NCBI GenBank assembly: GCA_025667525.1
Contig: CM046878.1
Location: 512,314,274 to 512,378,273, forward strand
Reading direction: 5' to 3'
DNA: 64,000 bases
Source of the DNA: Glebionis coronaria
Lineage: Eukaryota; Streptophyta; Magnoliopsida; Asterales; Asteraceae
Shown here: positions 62,154 to 64,000 of the stretch, piece after piece
How positions within the stretch are numbered: position 1 is the first letter of the stretch
How the letters are laid out: every line of letters begins with the position of its first letter
Position numbers and translations under genes: made by a program
The notes under the pieces: generated by a model
Told to the model about the DNA's origin: nothing
Databases searched by the model: none
The model's input: the letters and a program-made list of their open reading frames with translations, nothing else

Positions 62154-64000
62154 ATGGCTGCCCTAGTTTACCAACCTGCTCACAACAAAGTTGCCTATCT
62201 GGGTGATGGTCCACATCGTGAACATTTTGTTGACATTCTGGAATTCATTGAAGCTTCCAACCTAAGGTATGCATTTACTGTATGTCCCACTATTTATGAT
62301 AGTGTTATTCGTCAATTTTGGGCATCTACTCGTCTTGTGGTTGTGGTTGGTCGTCCACGTCAACTCCATGCTACCATAGATGGACGTTCATACGTGGTGA
62401 CTGAGGCTTCTATTTGATCTTCCCTTCATCTTCAAGATGAGGGTGGTGTTGAGTCCATCCCCAATTCGGAGGTATTGGAGGGGATGGCTGCTATAGGGTA
62501 CAATCATGGGGGGAAGTTTAACTTCCAGAAAAATAGGTTTTCCCCCTAATGGAAGCTTCTGGTGCATTTTCTGATTCATTGTTTGAGTCCCAAGTCTGGG
62601 AGATGGGATGCTTTCCCTACTCCTTTGGCTACTGGTCTTATTTGCTTAGCCTAGGGTAGAGTTTTTAATTTCTCTCATTATCTGTTTGAGGGGATGGTTA
62701 GTAATCTATCTAATGCTGGTTCTAGAAAGAAGTTTCTTATGTATCCTAGGTTGTTACAACAAATACTGGTTTGCATTCCTCGTGATAGGACTGAACATGT
62801 GCCGTCTAAGCTTACTTCAAAAGTATATTATAATATGGTCCATGGGTTTACCGGGGAGTGGAGGCCCCTTACTAAGGCCATGTTGGGGCTGGCTCAGGGT
62901 CCTATGGATGAGGAGGATGAGGCTCCTGAGTTTGTTGTGATTGATGATGACCCTATGGAGGAGGAGGCTCCTACTGGTGGTGCTTCTCATGTGGTTGAGG
63001 AGGAGCTGGTTGAGGAGGTGGTGGTTGAACAACCATCCCCTTCCAAGGCTGGTCCTTCTTCAGCACCACAAAAGTCTCCATTTGTGGAGACTCCACTTCC
63101 TAGTCCTGCTCCACACTCTTTTGATAAGCCTTTTGGTGCTAGTACTCCTACTGTTGACCCATCTGTTGCTTCGGGCTCCAATGACGCCTTCCCTGACCCA
63201 AGTCCTCTTGGTGGGCAGGCGGAGGAGCCTACTACACTTATGTCGTTACTTGATCTTATGCGCAGGTATCATGAGCGGATTATTTCATTGGAAGCTGATT
63301 TGAACCAACACCGGAAACTTACTAGGGAGTTTGTTCTTCCTCTGGCTGATCGCATCAAAGCTTTGGACACTCAGCAAAGACGACGAAAGAAGCATGTGAT
63401 CCACTCTGATTCTGATGAGGAGGGTACGGAGCGTGTTGAGGATGGTTTGACATTGTTGGCAAAGGCTGCCTTTGCTGATAAATTGTATGATGATTTGCCT
63501 ATTCCTCTGACATCCTCCAGTGTTCCTTCTCCGGCTGGCGTTTCTACTCTTATGGATGGTGCTTCTGGTCCTGCTGCTGGTTCCAATGCTGGTCCATCCC
63601 ATGATTCGAAGGGGAAGGCCCCAATGACTGATGCTCCCTCACCATCTCGTAAGCGAACACGCAGACAGCTTGAGGAGGATAGGCTAGGTGAGGAGGCTGC
63701 TCAACGGCTCCAAGCTGAGATTGATGCGGCTGAACGGGCTGCGGCTGAGGCGCTTCAACAGCAAAGGCGTGAACAAGTTCAACACGATGCAATGCATTGG
63801 AGTGATAGTGATTGGATGCAGGTATTGACTATTCTTACCAGGGATTATGCCCAATTCACTGATCTTTTGGGTGACGATGTGGATGAGCATAACTGTATTC
63901 CAAGAGCCATGGTGTTGATGCGCAAGCAACAGTTGGCCCTTGCTGTACAGCTTCGTGAGAAGAGAAAGAACAGACCTTTATCAAGAACTGAGGAGCGCAA
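62154..64000 (+). pseudogene. Third ORF of copia E, runs off the window
   Basis: ATG at 62154. One frame holds to position 64000 (615 codons so far) with three nonsense codons: TGA 62415-62417, TAA 62547-62549 and TAG 62652-62654. From 62655 on it is fully open for 448 codons. The N-terminal ~220 residues are a conserved globular domain (CPTIYDSVIRQFWAS, FNFSHYLFEGMV, FLMYPRLLQQ), and an acidic Pro/Ser-rich linker follows. A basic segment PSRKRTRRQLEEDR (63630-63680) may be a nuclear localisation signal. It is followed by long Ala/Glu/Gln helices. It corresponds to B's third ORF in its C-terminal half. Function unknown; seen in many Asteraceae copia elements. Confidence 0.82.

Overview
This window is plant nuclear DNA made almost entirely of LTR retrotransposons nested inside one another. 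No host gene, tRNA, rRNA or CRISPR array could be supported. The copia elements are of the SIRE/Maximus type. They carry a third ORF downstream of pol that resembles the extra ORF common in copia elements of the daisy family (Asteraceae), so I infer an Asteraceae-like asterid with moderate confidence.

Layout, left to right. 1-1060 plus 13304-14537 is one plus-strand Ty3/gypsy LTR (family F, copy F1), split by element A. A (1061-13303) is complete, with 3.4-kb LTRs, TSD TCGGG and near-identical LTRs, but its interior is wrecked. F1 sits in the gag of a minus-strand copia element, A2 (14538-17541). A2 in turn lies in an older copia LTR fragment (17547-17812). 17813-18965 is unassigned. A second family-F LTR (F2, minus strand, 18966-19827 plus 28989-30840) is split by G (19828-28988). 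G is an Athila/Tat-like element with gag and protease but no RT or integrase, and TSD ACCAC. F2's decayed integrase tail runs 30841-32112. It is cut by minus-strand copia element B (3' LTR 32113-32618, gag cut off at 51640). B's third ORF is interrupted by H (33875-43677), an LTR element with no recognisable coding interior. B's gag is interrupted at 51641 by a plus-strand copia complex. That complex has an LTR with a primer-binding site (C, 51641-52117), a non-coding stretch, a second LTR-like segment at 54765, and then gag, pol and third ORF (E) running off the right edge.

Every coding set is broken: in-frame stops, frameshifts, lost zinc-ligand cysteines, and a lost catalytic Asp in B's RT. 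None of these copies looks autonomous. The best signal beyond routine annotation is that each copia family carries its own short motif. These are GTCARCGCT in A2, CNGTACTTG in B and CTCCTGGT/CTACTGGT in C/E. The motif recurs in LTR, linker codons of gag or pol, the post-pol spacer and the third ORF, often at 20-30-bp steps. G's LTR has an analogous TCGGAAT/TCGCAAT array. This looks like element-specific tagging of DNA or RNA, and I propose the third ORF as one candidate reader. A second recurrent feature is a 3' splice-acceptor-like sequence exactly at the gag/pol frame change in both B and E.
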